From positions 1-5,992 of the forward strand of contig JAJTHU010000150.1 in assembly GCA_021300055.1 (NCBI GenBank): a stretch of 5,992 bases of DNA. The letters are read 5' to 3'. Shown piece after piece: positions 5,430 through 5,992 of the stretch. The notes under the pieces were generated by a model, which did no database searches, was not told where the DNA came from, and saw only the letters and a list, made by a program, of their open reading frames with translations. This DNA is from Nitrosomonadaceae bacterium. Its GTDB lineage: Bacteria; Pseudomonadota; Gammaproteobacteria; Burkholderiales; Usitatibacteraceae. The first letter of the stretch is position 1; each line of letters starts with the position of its first letter. Both the position numbers and the translations under genes were made by a program.

Positions 5430-5992
5430 ATGCTCTACCAGATGCACGAAATGCAGCGCGCGGTCATGGAGCCGTGGCGGTGGTTTGCCGAGGCCAGTAT
5501 CGACGCCTTGCAGAACCCGTTTTCGCCGCTCTCGTACTCGCCGAACTCCAAGCGTGCGGCTGCAGGTTTCGACTTGATGCTGAGGCTAACCGGGCGCTAC
5601 GAGCGGCCACCATTCGGCATCCCGCACGTTCAAGTGAATGGTGAGCAGGCTGACGTTAGCGAGTCGGTGCTGCTCGATCTGCCGTTCTGCCAGTTGCGCC
5701 ACTTTGCGAAGTCAAGGGCGCGTAAGAATGAACCTGCCGTGCTGATCTTTGCGCCGCTTTCCGGCCACTTTGCGACCCTACTGCGCGACACCGTGCGCAC
5801 CATGCTCCCCGAGCACGATGTGACGATCACAGACTGGAAAGATGCTCGTGAGGTTTCGCTCACGCACGGCGCGTTCAGTTTCGACGACTACGCGAATTAC
5901 GTGCAGTCGTTCATTCGGTTCATGCAAGCGCGCCAAGCCAACGGATCGCGGGGAAGTCATCTTGTATTAGGATCAGGAATTATTTTCAAAAC
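5430..5992 (+). CDS. phaZ: Intracellular polyhydroxyalkanoate (PHB) depolymerase, 5' part only
   Basis: The first 187 codons of a gene that runs off the right edge; the family is about 400-420 residues. It degrades stored polyhydroxybutyrate in cytoplasmic granules. Seen: MLYQMHEMQRA opening, NPFSPLSYSP (29-38), RLTGRYERPPFGI (52-64), then APLSGHFATLLRDTVRTMLP (108-127) and HDVTITDWKDAR (129-140), the most diagnostic blocks, and FDDYANYVQSFIRFM (151-165). Family members next read roughly H-V-I-S-V-C-Q-P, whose Cys is the catalytic nucleophile (Cys183 in the Ralstonia enzyme). Here the frame stays open but reads SHLVLGSGIIFK, with no Cys, in DNA that is suddenly AT-rich. Either the window end is not native sequence or the gene is disrupted there. 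The Asp and His of the triad would lie beyond the window. An in-frame ATG at 5421 is the alternative start. Confidence 0.88.
   Translation, partial: MLYQMHEMQRAVMEPWRWFAEASIDALQNPFSPLSYSPNSKRAAAGFDLMLRLTGRYERPPFGIPHVQVNGEQADVSESVLLDLPFCQLRHFAKSRARKNEPAVLIFAPLSGHFATLLRDTVRTMLPEHDVTITDWKDAREVSLTHGAFSFDDYANYVQSFIRFMQARQANGSRGSHLVLGSGIIFK

Overview
The window reads as an ordinary chromosomal segment of a GC-rich betaproteobacterium, most likely Burkholderiales or a relative. This rests on family resemblance: an intracellular PhaZ-type polyhydroxybutyrate depolymerase, a DUF6279-like lipoprotein, a CoA-pyrophosphatase-type Nudix protein with the TGTGYHITPVV block, and a zeta-class MaiA. There are no transposases, tRNAs, rRNAs, CRISPR arrays or phage genes. 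Eight protein genes cover almost everything, and the first and last are cut by the window edges.

Left part (1-1837, minus strand): a tightly packed three-gene unit, transcribed right to left. maiA (maleylacetoacetate isomerase, tyrosine/homogentisate breakdown) overlaps by about 11 nt a gene for an apparently exported, FAM173-like SAM methyltransferase. That gene overlaps, through an ATGA stop/start, the beginning of a lipoprotein SGNH hydrolase (arylesterase/TesA type) that leaves the window at base 1. The two envelope genes are thus translationally tied to an amino-acid catabolic gene.

Middle (1900-3113): a Nudix CoA pyrophosphatase on the plus strand diverges from maiA across 62 bp and converges on a small cysteine-rich protein on the minus strand, tentatively DUF6505-like. 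A weak hairpin lies between the convergent ends. The region between the small protein and the next gene (3114-3258) holds paired TTGG-N3-CCAA palindromes that look like operator sites.

Right part (3259-5992): a DUF6279-like helical lipoprotein on the plus strand, starting at GTG, converges on proline iminopeptidase (pip, minus strand). A 202-bp intergenic region with a plausible -10 box follows, and then phaZ on the plus strand, whose 3' part lies beyond the window. The last ~40 bases of the window are strikingly AT-rich and leave the PhaZ family consensus just at the catalytic-cysteine segment, which suggests an assembly edge or an insertion.

I see no convincing undescribed multi-gene system. 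The best leads are the exported methyltransferase in an overlapping operon, the TTGG-N3-CCAA operator pair, and the six-cysteine cluster in the small protein.
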